Assembly (NCBI GenBank): GCA_044229235.1
Contig: JBGATH010000023.1
Coordinates: 1-64,000, forward strand
Length of the DNA: 64,000 bases
Source of the DNA: UKL13-2 sp044229235
GTDB taxonomy: Bacteria; Pseudomonadota; Gammaproteobacteria; Burkholderiales; Usitatibacteraceae
Direction: 5' to 3'
Part shown: positions 8,249 to 15,733 of the stretch, piece by piece
How positions within the stretch are numbered: the first letter of the stretch is position 1
Layout of the letters: every line of letters begins with the position of its first letter
The notes under the pieces: model-generated
Database searches by the model: none
Told to the model about the DNA's origin: nothing
Seen by the model: only the letters and a program-made list of their open reading frames with translations
Program-made: the position numbers and the translations under genes

Positions 8249-9043
8249 ATGAACAGATTCAAGATGCAAGCGCTACTGGCCCTCGGCGTCGCCACGCTGG
8301 CGGCCTCGGCTTCGGCCCAAATCACGCTGTACGAACGTGAAGGGTTTCGCGGCCAGGTGTTCCGCACCCAGGGCAATGTCGTCAACTTCGGGCGCACCGG
8401 TTTCAATGACCGTGCCTCGTCGGTAATCGTCGAACGTGGCTTATGGGAAGTGTGCGAGGACGCAAACTTCCGCGGTCGTTGTGTAGTGCTGCGCAAAGGA
8501 AACTATGACTCGCTCAACGGCATCGGCATGAGCAACCGGATTTCATCGGTACGCATGGTCAATCCACGCCAGGACTACGAACGCTTCGCCGAGCCGGCAC
8601 CGGTCCCTGCTTATGAATATCGACGCCGGCCGAGCGAGCGCCTGCGCGAAGTGCCGGTGACCTCGGTGCGTGCAGTGATGGGGCCGCCGGAACGCCGCTG
8701 CTGGGTGGAGCGCGAGCAGGTGGTTGAGCCCAACGTGGGCAACAACCCCGCCGGCGCCATCGCTGGCGCCATCATTGGCGGCATCCTCGGTCATCAGGTC
8801 GGCGGCGGGCGCGGCAAGGATGCGGCCACGGCAGCGGGCGCGATTGCCGGTGCGGCGATCGGCTCCGGCGCGAATTCGTCGGCCTACGGGCGCGAATACG
8901 AACGCTGCCGCCAGGTACCGAGTGAACGGCCTGCCTACTGGGACGTGACCTACGACTTCCGCGGCCGCGAGTATCGCGTGCAGATGTCCCACCCGCCGGG
9001 CCGTACGGTGCTGGTTAACCAGGATGGTGTCCCGCGCGAGTAG
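8249..9043 (+). CDS. Secreted beta/gamma-crystallin and glycine-zipper protein
   Basis: A 264-residue protein with a signal peptide ending near ASASA-Q (residue 22). Residues about 24-100 form a beta/gamma-crystallin unit: ITLYEREGFRGQVF and WEVCEDANFRGRCVVLRKGNY are two Greek-key motifs. A linker leads to a glycine-zipper (2TM/17-kDa antigen type) segment, AGAIAGAIIGGILGHQVGGG and AAGAIAGAAIGSG, which probably inserts in the outer membrane. The C-terminus has DVTYDFRGREYRVQMSHPPG, typical of the 17-kDa surface antigen family. AAGGAG lies seven bases before the ATG. It follows the LysM-FecR gene by 100 bp and is followed by a strong terminator. Confidence 0.85.
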   Translation: MNRFKMQALLALGVATLAASASAQITLYEREGFRGQVFRTQGNVVNFGRTGFNDRASSVIVERGLWEVCEDANFRGRCVVLRKGNYDSLNGIGMSNRISSVRMVNPRQDYERFAEPAPVPAYEYRRRPSERLREVPVTSVRAVMGPPERRCWVEREQVVEPNVGNNPAGAIAGAIIGGILGHQVGGGRGKDAATAAGAIAGAAIGSGANSSAYGREYERCRQVPSERPAYWDVTYDFRGREYRVQMSHPPGRTVLVNQDGVPRE

Positions 9044-9086
9044 CGCGCCGCGTGCCGAGCGAACGGCGCGTAACGAAAAACTGAGT

Positions 9087-9128
9087 GGCCGCCGTCGCGA
9101 TGCCGATCGCGGCGGCGGCCTTTCTTTC
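9087..9128 (+). terminator. Rho-independent terminator
   Basis: A 14-bp stem with one mismatch (GGCCGCCGTCGCGA, loop, TCGCGGCGGCGGCC) is followed directly by TTTCTTTC. It lies about 45 bp after the crystallin/glycine-zipper stop and should end that transcript. Confidence 0.8.
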
Positions 9129-9353
9129 ATATGCCCGCCCCGAACAATGGCGAGGCGATGGCTGTTGTGCTCAAGCTCGTGCATCAGCTTTAACAGCTGC
9201 CCCACGTCTGCCTCGCGAAATCCGTTGCGCGCAAACCAGTCCAGGTAATTTCCCCGATGGCTGGGCGAGCAACCGACCCCGGGCTTGCGCGAAGGCATTC
9301 TCCCGGTCCGTTCCACCCGCTTCGCGTGGTGGCTGGCGCTTGCCTGCCAAGCG
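9129..9353. other. Intergenic region, possible gene remnant
   Basis: No complete gene is supported. On the minus strand a short stretch near 9150-9250 could encode WFARNGFREADVGQLL, which looks protein-like, but it has no start signal and runs into the terminator. It could be a degraded small gene. Confidence 0.3.
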
Positions 9354-11264
9354 TCAAGCGGCCTTTCCTGAGGTGATCAAACCGAACGCGTTGACCGGCT
9401 CGGGCACACTGCGCAATGGCTGTGGACCTTTATCGATGCGCCGGTCCGCCGGCACTGCGGCTGCATCGGCAAAGGCTTCGCTCACTACGCTTTCGCCCGG
9501 GCCTGCCAGCGCCTGCAGGCGCGAGGCGATGTTCACGGTCTGGCCGTAGATATCGCCGTCGTGTGTCTGCGTGACTTCGCCGACATGTGCGCCGGAATGC
9601 ACTTGCAGCGGTGTCAGTCCGAGCGCCTCGGCGGCGGGTGTGAATTCCCGGTGCAGGCTGCCCAACACCGTGCCGGCCGCAGCCACGTCATCAAACGCCA
9701 GCATGACGGCGTCTCCCATAGTCTTGACGATGCGGCCGTCGTGCTCCTCGCAGAGTTTTTCCGCCTTGCGCTGCAGCAGTGCGGCCAGCAGCAACGCCTG
9801 CTTTTCGTCGCGCGCCGACAGCGCCGTGTAGCCGGACAGGTCGGCCATCACCACGGCCTGCACACATCGATCGCCCTCGACAAGCGAGTCTAGCGGCAGG
9901 AATCGTGCGACGAATGTGTTGACCCATTTTTCTGCACGTGTGCGTATCGGCTGGAAGGTGGCGGCAACCGCCGCGCCGGCGATGAGCAGGCCGGTTTCCC
10001 TGGGCAATTTGAACCAGGCCACGATTTCCAGCGCGACGAATCGCTCGATCAGGATGAACACGAACGCGACCAGAATGCCCAGCACGCCGAACAGCGTGAC
10101 CTTGCGCGCCGCCAGCCGCGGGTCCACGCTGCCGCGATAGAAGATCGACAGCGCCAGCGAGATCACGAAAGCCAGGAACAGCAACTGCAAGCCAATAAAG
10201 GAAGGGCCGATGAAGAGGATCGGGCCGGGGATGAAGATGTTGGCTGCTTCCAGATCGCGCAGCGTGAACAGCAGCAGGCCCCACCACACCGGGCCGACCG
10301 CGCCGACGGCGAGTCCGCCAACGAATAGCGTGACGTATATCCAGTCGATACGCGTGCGGTCGATCGGCAAGGCGTTGTCGCGGTGATACTTGAGGCCCTG
10401 AAACATCGCAAGTATCAGGAATTCAAGCACGATGAAGCCAGCGAACCACGCGGCAATCTGCACTACAGAGAACGACTTCGCGCTGATACCCAGCGCGGGC
10501 AGCGCCGTGAAGGCTAAGATGTCCACCGCGGCGCAGAGAGCGGCCAATGCAAGCAGACCCGGTGTAGTCCATCGTGACCGGCATATCTGCAGGTGTTTCA
10601 TCTGGCTGTCATAGGCGCCTTGATTGTGCCGCAGGCGGTGGAAGAAACCTGATCTCGCCGCCCCAGCGGCGCCTTCCTGCGCCGCAGGTGCGTCGGGAAT
10701 CATCCATGCCGGATACAGCCGCTGCCGCCAGCCGGATCGCGCGAGCCTGAGATTCTCCGAAGCCATCTTCTGGAAGTGGTCCGCCAGTTGTTTGTCGGTG
10801 GGTGCCTGCGGATAGGCCAGAAAGAATTGCGCCATCAGCAGCGCCGAGAACATTCCCGCGCTGAAACCCACGAACTGCAGCACCCATTGCCAGGCCGGTC
10901 CCCAACGCCAGCCAATGGCGTCGTGGTATCCCGCATACAACGGCATCAGCATGAGTAGCGCGGCGGCAAACGAACCGAATGCCAGCGCCGCCGCCAGCTT
11001 GCGGTTGGCGGTGGTTTTCTCGGCGCGGAATATCAGGACCAGCGAGAGCCCGCAGGCGATGACGCTTGTCAGCGCGATGATGCCAATCGACACCTGGCGA
11101 ATCCAGAATGTGACCGCGCCCGGCGTGCCGCCCAGCTCGGCCAGCGGGCTCATGAATATCGCCGCCGAAATCTCCTTCGCAGGCAGCGGTGCCGGCTGCA
11201 CAATGGCCCAGTGCAGGAATACGCACAGTGCGGCAATGGCGGCAACGACCGTGGCCTTGCTCAT
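9354..11264 (-). CDS. Membrane-bound class III adenylate/guanylate cyclase
   Basis: A 636-residue protein. The first ~430 residues carry about ten hydrophobic helices with charged loops and no recognised ligand-binding domain. The C-terminal class III cyclase domain (about 460-630) begins VVMADLSGYTALSARDEKQAL, supplying the first metal Asp. It continues with HDGRIVKTMGDAVMLAF, giving the second metal Asp and an adenine-contacting Lys, and DIYGQTVNIASRLQALA. The Lys plus Asp-Ile-Tyr-Gly pattern favours ATP as substrate. The ATG at 11264 has GAGGGG seven bases upstream. The product would make cAMP in response to a membrane or periplasmic cue. The LysM-FecR protein nearby is a speculative partner. 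Confidence 0.85.
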   Translation of the reverse strand: MSKATVVAAIAALCVFLHWAIVQPAPLPAKEISAAIFMSPLAELGGTPGAVTFWIRQVSIGIIALTSVIACGLSLVLIFRAEKTTANRKLAAALAFGSFAAALLMLMPLYAGYHDAIGWRWGPAWQWVLQFVGFSAGMFSALLMAQFFLAYPQAPTDKQLADHFQKMASENLRLARSGWRQRLYPAWMIPDAPAAQEGAAGAARSGFFHRLRHNQGAYDSQMKHLQICRSRWTTPGLLALAALCAAVDILAFTALPALGISAKSFSVVQIAAWFAGFIVLEFLILAMFQGLKYHRDNALPIDRTRIDWIYVTLFVGGLAVGAVGPVWWGLLLFTLRDLEAANIFIPGPILFIGPSFIGLQLLFLAFVISLALSIFYRGSVDPRLAARKVTLFGVLGILVAFVFILIERFVALEIVAWFKLPRETGLLIAGAAVAATFQPIRTRAEKWVNTFVARFLPLDSLVEGDRCVQAVVMADLSGYTALSARDEKQALLLAALLQRKAEKLCEEHDGRIVKTMGDAVMLAFDDVAAAGTVLGSLHREFTPAAEALGLTPLQVHSGAHVGEVTQTHDGDIYGQTVNIASRLQALAGPGESVVSEAFADAAAVPADRRIDKGPQPLRSVPEPVNAFGLITSGKAA

Positions 11265-11328
11265 GAAGTTTCCCCTCGGGAAATGGCGACTGGACGCGAG
11301 CATCTTGCACGCATCCACGCGGCAAACG

Positions 11329-11386
11329 CAAGCACTGGCGCGGCACTGCAGGCAAAAACGGCCGGAGAGGCTCGCCGGTGCTGGAG
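11329..11386 (+). repeat. Intergenic hairpin repeat, copy 1
   Basis: The sequence AAGCACTGGCGCGG...GGCAAAAACGGCCGGAGAGGCTCGCCGGTGCTGG is a member of the hairpin family found nine times in the window. The outer arms CCAGCAC/GTGCTGG-like sequences are inverted. It lies between the divergent cyclase and YjbR genes. Confidence 0.65.
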
Positions 11387-11465
11387 GTCGCCTCTGGGGT
11401 CGCCCGCAGGCAGGGGCTTGGACAAGCTCGACGCCGCCGGTTGTTCTGGCGCGTTAACATCGCGC

Positions 11466-11810
11466 ATGAATGTCACGCAACTGCAGAACTTCTGCCGCAA
11501 CCTCCCCGGCGTGAGCGAACGACTGCTGGCGCCGCCGTACAACATCCTCGTGTATGCCTGCGGCAAGCGCGATTTCGCTTACTTCAAGACCAGCGAGCCG
11601 GAGAAATGGCGTTTCAGCATCAAGGTGACGCCGGCGCGGTTTGTGGAACTGACCGGTGTGCCGGGCTGCAAGCCGGCAAGGTATCGCGGTCGCTATCACT
11701 GGATCACGATTGTCGATGTCGCGAATTTTCCAACGGCGTATCTGAAAGAGCTGGTCGCGTGGTCGCACCAGTTCGCGTTGGCGCCCAAACGCCAGCTACC
11801 GCGGCGCTAG
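11466..11810 (+). CDS. YjbR/MmcQ family DNA-binding-fold protein
   Basis: A 114-residue protein matching the YjbR/MmcQ (DUF419) family. NLPGVSERLLAPPYNILVYACGKRDFAYFKTSEPEKWRFSIKV is the usual N-terminal half, where the family has a WG...KVxxKxFA region. WITIVDVANFPTAYLKELVAWSHQFA is the C-terminal helix region. The fold is CyaY-like and the cellular role is not established. The gene stands alone between two hairpin repeats. Confidence 0.8.
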   Translation: MNVTQLQNFCRNLPGVSERLLAPPYNILVYACGKRDFAYFKTSEPEKWRFSIKVTPARFVELTGVPGCKPARYRGRYHWITIVDVANFPTAYLKELVAWSHQFALAPKRQLPRR

Positions 11811-11816
11811 CCAGAA

Positions 11817-11884
11817 AACCAGCACTGGCGCGCCTCCTAGGTCGGAAATGGCCCAAGTCGCCCGCCAATGCTGGCGTTTCGCGC
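11817..11884 (+). repeat. Intergenic hairpin repeat, copy 2
   Basis: It begins five bases after the YjbR stop: CCAGCACTGGCGCGCC...GGTCGGAAATGG...CGCCCGCCAATGCTGGCG. The outer arms are inverted and flank the AAATGG core shared by the family. Confidence 0.7.
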
Positions 11885-11939
11885 TGAGGTGCGGGCAAGC
11901 AGGTGACCGCGATACACTGCCCGCCTTAATGGAGGATGC

Positions 11940-13187
11940 ATGAAGAGAAATCACTTTGATGTCATCGTCTTTGGCGCGACCAGCTTCGTCGGCCAGATAC
12001 TGTGCCGCTACCTGCTCGCCGAATTCGGCACCGCGACTCGACCTGGTGCACGCAAGCTTGCTTGGGCCATCGCCGGCCGTTCGCAGGCCAAGCTGGATGC
12101 GCTGCTCACGGCACTGGGCGCAACGGCGGAAGAACTGCCGGTGATGATCGCCGATGCGGATGACGAAACGGCGCTGGGGAAACTGTGTGAACAGACGCGT
12201 GTGATCGTTTCCACCGTGGGGCCATACGCGCTCTACGGGGAGACGCTGGTACGCGTCTGCAGCCGTAGCGGCACCGATTACTGCGATCTCTCCGGCGAGG
12301 CGCACTGGGTGCGGCGCATGATCAGCCAGTACGAGGCCGATGCAAAAAAATCCGGCGCACGGATTGTGAACTGCTGCGGATTTGATTCGATTCCATCGGA
12401 TCTGGGCGTTTGGTTCCTGCAGCAACAGGCGATACAGCAATTCGGCGCGACATGCACCGCAGTAAAAATGAGGGTCAAGGCGATGCGTGGTGGCGCCTCC
12501 GGCGGCACGGTGGCCAGCATCGTCAACGTGGTGCGCGAAGCGACCGCGAATCCGGCGCTGCGCAAGGAAATGTCGAACCCACACTCGCTGTGCCCGCCCG
12601 AATCCGCGCCGAAGGTGCGGCAGAACAATGTGCGCGGCCCCACGTTTGACGCGGATTTTGGCGCATGGTCGGCGCCCTTCGTGATGGCTGTCATCAACGT
12701 GCGCATCGTGCTGCGCAGCAACGCCTTGCAGGACTACCGGTACGGGCGCGAGTTTCGTTATGACGAAGCCATGCTGACCGGTTCGGGCATGGCCGGGCGC
12801 CTGAAGGCGACCAGCCTGACGGCCGGACTCGGCAGTTTCGTTGCCGCTGCCGCGATCGCGCCGGCCCGCTGGCTGATGGAAAAGACCATCCTGCCCGCGC
12901 CCGGCGAGGGTCCCAGTCCCGCGGCGCAGGAACGCGGCTTTTACGACTTTCGCTTCATCGGCCGCACGGCGGACGGCCGCGAGTTGCGCGTGAAGGTTAC
13001 CGGTGACCGCGACCCCGGCTACGGTTCCACCGCGAAAATCCTTGGCGAGGCGGCCGCCTGTCTCGCGCTGGATATTTCGAAGCAGGCCTTGAGCGGCGGC
13101 TTCTGGACTCCCGCCACGGCAATGGGCGCCGCGCTGCATCCGCGGCTGGAAGCGCACGCCGGGCTCAAATTTGCGGTGCTGGCCTGA
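11940..13187 (+). CDS. Saccharopine dehydrogenase-like (trans-acting enoyl reductase type) protein
   Basis: A 415-residue oxidoreductase. The N-terminal Rossmann motif VIVFGATSFVGQIL, then AIAGRSQAKLDALL, VIVSTVGPYALYGETLV, GTDYCDLSGEAHWVRRMI and NCCGFDSIPSDLG, are all hallmarks of the saccharopine dehydrogenase-like oxidoreductases. This subgroup includes the trans-acting enoyl reductases of mycobacteria. A hydrophobic segment around residues 285-320 may contact the membrane. The substrate is unknown and could be a lipid. A good Shine-Dalgarno (GGAGG) precedes the ATG. It is a single-gene unit. Confidence 0.85.
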   Translation: MKRNHFDVIVFGATSFVGQILCRYLLAEFGTATRPGARKLAWAIAGRSQAKLDALLTALGATAEELPVMIADADDETALGKLCEQTRVIVSTVGPYALYGETLVRVCSRSGTDYCDLSGEAHWVRRMISQYEADAKKSGARIVNCCGFDSIPSDLGVWFLQQQAIQQFGATCTAVKMRVKAMRGGASGGTVASIVNVVREATANPALRKEMSNPHSLCPPESAPKVRQNNVRGPTFDADFGAWSAPFVMAVINVRIVLRSNALQDYRYGREFRYDEAMLTGSGMAGRLKATSLTAGLGSFVAAAAIAPARWLMEKTILPAPGEGPSPAAQERGFYDFRFIGRTADGRELRVKVTGDRDPGYGSTAKILGEAAACLALDISKQALSGGFWTPATAMGAALHPRLEAHAGLKFAVLA

Positions 13188-13336
13188 GGAAATGACTGCG
13201 CCGGCTGTGCTGCGCGCCGCCCATCCGGGCGAATCGTGCCCGACCGCCCCGAAACCGCGGCTGATCCATGAGCCACTTCAGGTCAGGCCGGCCAGTGCGT
13301 AGATTGGCATGCATCAACGCTTCCGGAGGAATCACC

Positions 13337-13474
13337 ATGCCGATATCCGCAACGCTGCCTGGCCGTTTGGCGCGCTTTGGCTGTGGCGGCCGAAGCAGCC
13401 GCGCGCCGCGCCGTATCGCATCGACAACTCTCAACGTCTGCCCGCCCGCGCCCACTGGTATCGTTACGCAATGA
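13337..13474 (+). CDS. Possible 45-residue leader peptide coupled to the sensor kinase
   Basis: A small frame of 45 codons with the best ribosome site in the region (CGGAGG seven bases before ATG). Its TGA overlaps the ATG of the histidine kinase as ATGA. The product is basic, with several Arg, and has no recognised motif. The kinase start itself has no obvious Shine-Dalgarno, so this frame may allow its translation by coupling. I cannot tell whether the peptide itself has a function. Confidence 0.45.
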   Translation: MPISATLPGRLARFGCGGRSSRAPRRIASTTLNVCPPAPTGIVTQ

Positions 13475-14568
13475 ATACCCCAGTCACGTCAACAGTCGAT
13501 ACGGCCGAGCCAACCGGATTCGCGCGCATCTTCCAATGGCGGCGCACGAAGGTGGTGCTGGCGGTATGCGCGGTCATCATCCTGTTGTTTTCATTCGGCT
13601 GGAAAGTATCCTACGCATTCCTGTTCGGCCGCATCCTGTTCACCGGATTCTCGATGCTGTTTGTGTTCGGCCTGTTCGAGCGCTGGCCTCGACGGCTGCC
13701 GAGGTGGATGGCGCGCTGGGTGCTGCAGGTGGCCGGTGTGGCGGCCGTGGTGCCGTTCGCCCTTTGGATCGGCTACGCCGTCACCAACGTCGGGCTGGAT
13801 CCACCGTGGTGGCGCGACCAGCAACGGCTGACGGCCTACGGCACCTTCACGTTTCTGGGCCTGCTCATCGGCCCGTGGATCGCTGTGACGGCATTGCTCA
13901 AGCAGATTCGTGACGATGCGCGTAAACAAGCACTCCAGTTCGAACTGGAGCGCAGCCAGCTCGAACGCAAGGCGCTGGACGCGCGCATGCGCCTGCTGCA
14001 GGCCCAGGTCGAGCCGCACTTTCTGTTCAATACCCTGGCCAATGTGCGCCAATTGGTGGAAGTGGGTTCGCCGCAGGCGCCGCAGGTGCTCGACAGCCTG
14101 ATTGCCTACCTGCGTGCGGCCGTGCCGCGTCTCCACGCGAAGGCCACCACGCTGGGTGAGGAGCTGCAACTGGTGCGCGCCTATCTCGAACTGATGCACC
14201 TGCGCATGCCCGACCGGCTGCAGTTTGCGCTTGACGTGGATGAGGGGGCGACACCGCTGCGCTGTCCGCCGATGACGCTGCTGACGCTGGTGGAGAATGC
14301 CGTGCGACATGGCATCGATCCGGGTGAGGAAGGCGGGCGCATCGACGTCAGCGTGAGGATTCGTGATGGCCGCTGCATCGCCCGCGTCACCGACACCGGC
14401 GTGGGACTGCAGCATGGCGGCAAGGGCAGCATGGGGCTGGGCACGGGGTTGTCGTCGTTGCGTGAGCGGCTTGAACTGGCTTTCCATGGAGATGCCAAAC
14501 TGCGCATCGCCGAAGCTGGCGCACATGGCGTCAGCGCGGAAGTCGAGTTTCCGGCTGAACCGGGCTGA
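13471..14568 (+). CDS. LytS-type membrane sensor histidine kinase
   Basis: A 365-residue kinase of the His_kinase (PF06580) class. Four hydrophobic helices occupy about residues 25-145. A coiled linker leads to the H-box QVEPHFLFNTLAN with the phosphorylated His183. The ATPase part has LVENAVRHGI (N-box), DTGVGL (G1) and GLGTGLSSLRERL (G2). The response regulator lies 160 bp downstream. The pair belongs to the AlgZ/AlgR-LytS/LytR type, which usually controls envelope, motility or extracellular products. The ATG at 13471 is the first residue of the hydrophobic protein; an in-frame upstream start would add an unstructured Arg/His-rich tail. Confidence 0.88.
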   Translation: MNTPVTSTVDTAEPTGFARIFQWRRTKVVLAVCAVIILLFSFGWKVSYAFLFGRILFTGFSMLFVFGLFERWPRRLPRWMARWVLQVAGVAAVVPFALWIGYAVTNVGLDPPWWRDQQRLTAYGTFTFLGLLIGPWIAVTALLKQIRDDARKQALQFELERSQLERKALDARMRLLQAQVEPHFLFNTLANVRQLVEVGSPQAPQVLDSLIAYLRAAVPRLHAKATTLGEELQLVRAYLELMHLRMPDRLQFALDVDEGATPLRCPPMTLLTLVENAVRHGIDPGEEGGRIDVSVRIRDGRCIARVTDTGVGLQHGGKGSMGLGTGLSSLRERLELAFHGDAKLRIAEAGAHGVSAEVEFPAEPG

Positions 14569-14597
14569 TCCGGCAGGCTCAAGTTGACGGATAAAAA

Positions 14598-14702
14598 ATG
14601 AACATGCAGGCAACCGCGCTGATCGCCGACACGAGAGCCGGGAATTCGCGAAGCACTGCTTCGCGCCGGCGAGCGCACAAGCGCCGTGCCGAGCGCGCGT
14701 GA
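14598..14702 (+). pseudogene. Possible degenerate duplicate of the response-regulator start
   Basis: A 34-codon frame beginning MNMQATALIADTRAG, which lines up with MTTQVTALIADDEPL, the start of the regulator 134 bp further on. The DNA matches over roughly 40 bases (including CTGATCGCC and GCAGGCAACCG-type segments) and then diverges into an Arg-rich sequence. It has a modest Shine-Dalgarno. It may be a broken tandem duplication or a short leader. Confidence 0.4.
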
Positions 14703-14731
14703 GTAGTCGCGGAAAAGAAGATGGATACACC

Positions 14732-15550
14732 ATGACCACACAGGTAACAGCATTGATCGCAGACGACGAGCCCCTGCTGCGCGACACCCTGGTGCGCCAG
14801 CTCGCGCATGCCTGGCCGGATCTGAAAATCGTGGCGCAGGCACGCAATGGCCGCGAAGCCGTCGCGCGGTTCGAGGCATTGAAGCCGGACATCTGCTTTC
14901 TGGATGTGCACATGCCCGGCATCTCCGGCGTGGAAGCGGCGCAACAGATCGGTCGCCGCGCGCACCTGGTGTTTGTCACCGCCTTCAACCAGTACGCCCT
15001 CGATGCGTTTGAACGCGGCGCGCTGGACTATCTGGTCAAGCCGGTGGTGCCGGCGCGCCTGGCTGAAACCGTGTCGCGCCTGCAGGAGCGACTGCGCGCG
15101 GCCGCGCCCAGCCTGACCACCGATGAACTGCTGGCGCAACTGGCGGCACGGCTGCGTCATCCGGCGGAGGCGCCGGACAACTCGCAGGAGGCGCAGGCCA
15201 CGCCGCAATCGCCCTTGCGCTGGATACGCGCCGCCGTCGGCCAGAATGTGCGCTTGATCCTCGTCGACGACATTGATTTCCTGCGTTCCGACGAGAAGTA
15301 CACGCTGGTGGCGTGGCGCGGTGACGAAGGCAAGCCGAGCGAGGCGCTGATCCGCGTGCCGCTCAAGGACCTGGTCGGCCAGCTGGATCCCTTGCAATTC
15401 GCGCAGGTGCACCGCTCGGTGGTGGTCAACCTGCGCGCCATCAGCCACGTCGCGCGTGGCATCAATGAAACGGCCGAGATCCACCTCAAGGGCCGGCCCG
15501 ACGTGCTCAAGGTCAGCCGCAGCTACCTGCACCTGTTCCGGCAGATGTAG
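14732..15550 (+). CDS. LytTR-family response regulator
   Basis: A 272-residue regulator. The receiver domain (1-120) has acidic Asp12/Asp13, the phosphoacceptor Asp58 in CFLDVHMPG, and Lys103 in LDYLVKP. The C-terminal LytTR DNA-binding domain (about 165-272) contains VDDIDFLRSDEKYTLVAW, FAQVHRSVVVNLRAI and VSRSYLHLFRQM. This is the AlgR/LytR class and is the partner of the upstream kinase. The ATG at 14732 opens directly on the first receiver strand; a GTG 11 codons earlier is in frame. Confidence 0.9.
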   Translation: MTTQVTALIADDEPLLRDTLVRQLAHAWPDLKIVAQARNGREAVARFEALKPDICFLDVHMPGISGVEAAQQIGRRAHLVFVTAFNQYALDAFERGALDYLVKPVVPARLAETVSRLQERLRAAAPSLTTDELLAQLAARLRHPAEAPDNSQEAQATPQSPLRWIRAAVGQNVRLILVDDIDFLRSDEKYTLVAWRGDEGKPSEALIRVPLKDLVGQLDPLQFAQVHRSVVVNLRAISHVARGINETAEIHLKGRPDVLKVSRSYLHLFRQM

Positions 15551-15733
15551 CCGATGCCCTGCGGCCCGTCCGGCCGCAGCGTGGCTCGCGTATTGCAGAC
15601 CGTGGCTCGTCGCGTTCGACTGGTGCCGCCCGCGGCTGCGGGAATAACTTGTGCACTTCAGCGGACCCGGCGGCACGCCGTGCCGGAACAACGGCGATAC
15701 CCGCTAATCCTGATCAATCGAGCGGAGGGAAGA

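Noticed and set aside
6154..8496. 780-codon minus-strand open frame opposite the LysM-FecR gene
   Set aside because: Its residues are typical antisense (Arg, Gly, Gln, His) and it runs across the gene boundaries; the plus-strand domains explain the region.
8543..9316. Minus-strand frame with the protein-like stretch WFARNGFREADVGQLL
   Set aside because: It lies mostly antisense to the crystallin gene and spans a strong terminator; only a short remnant could be real, so it is mentioned as such.
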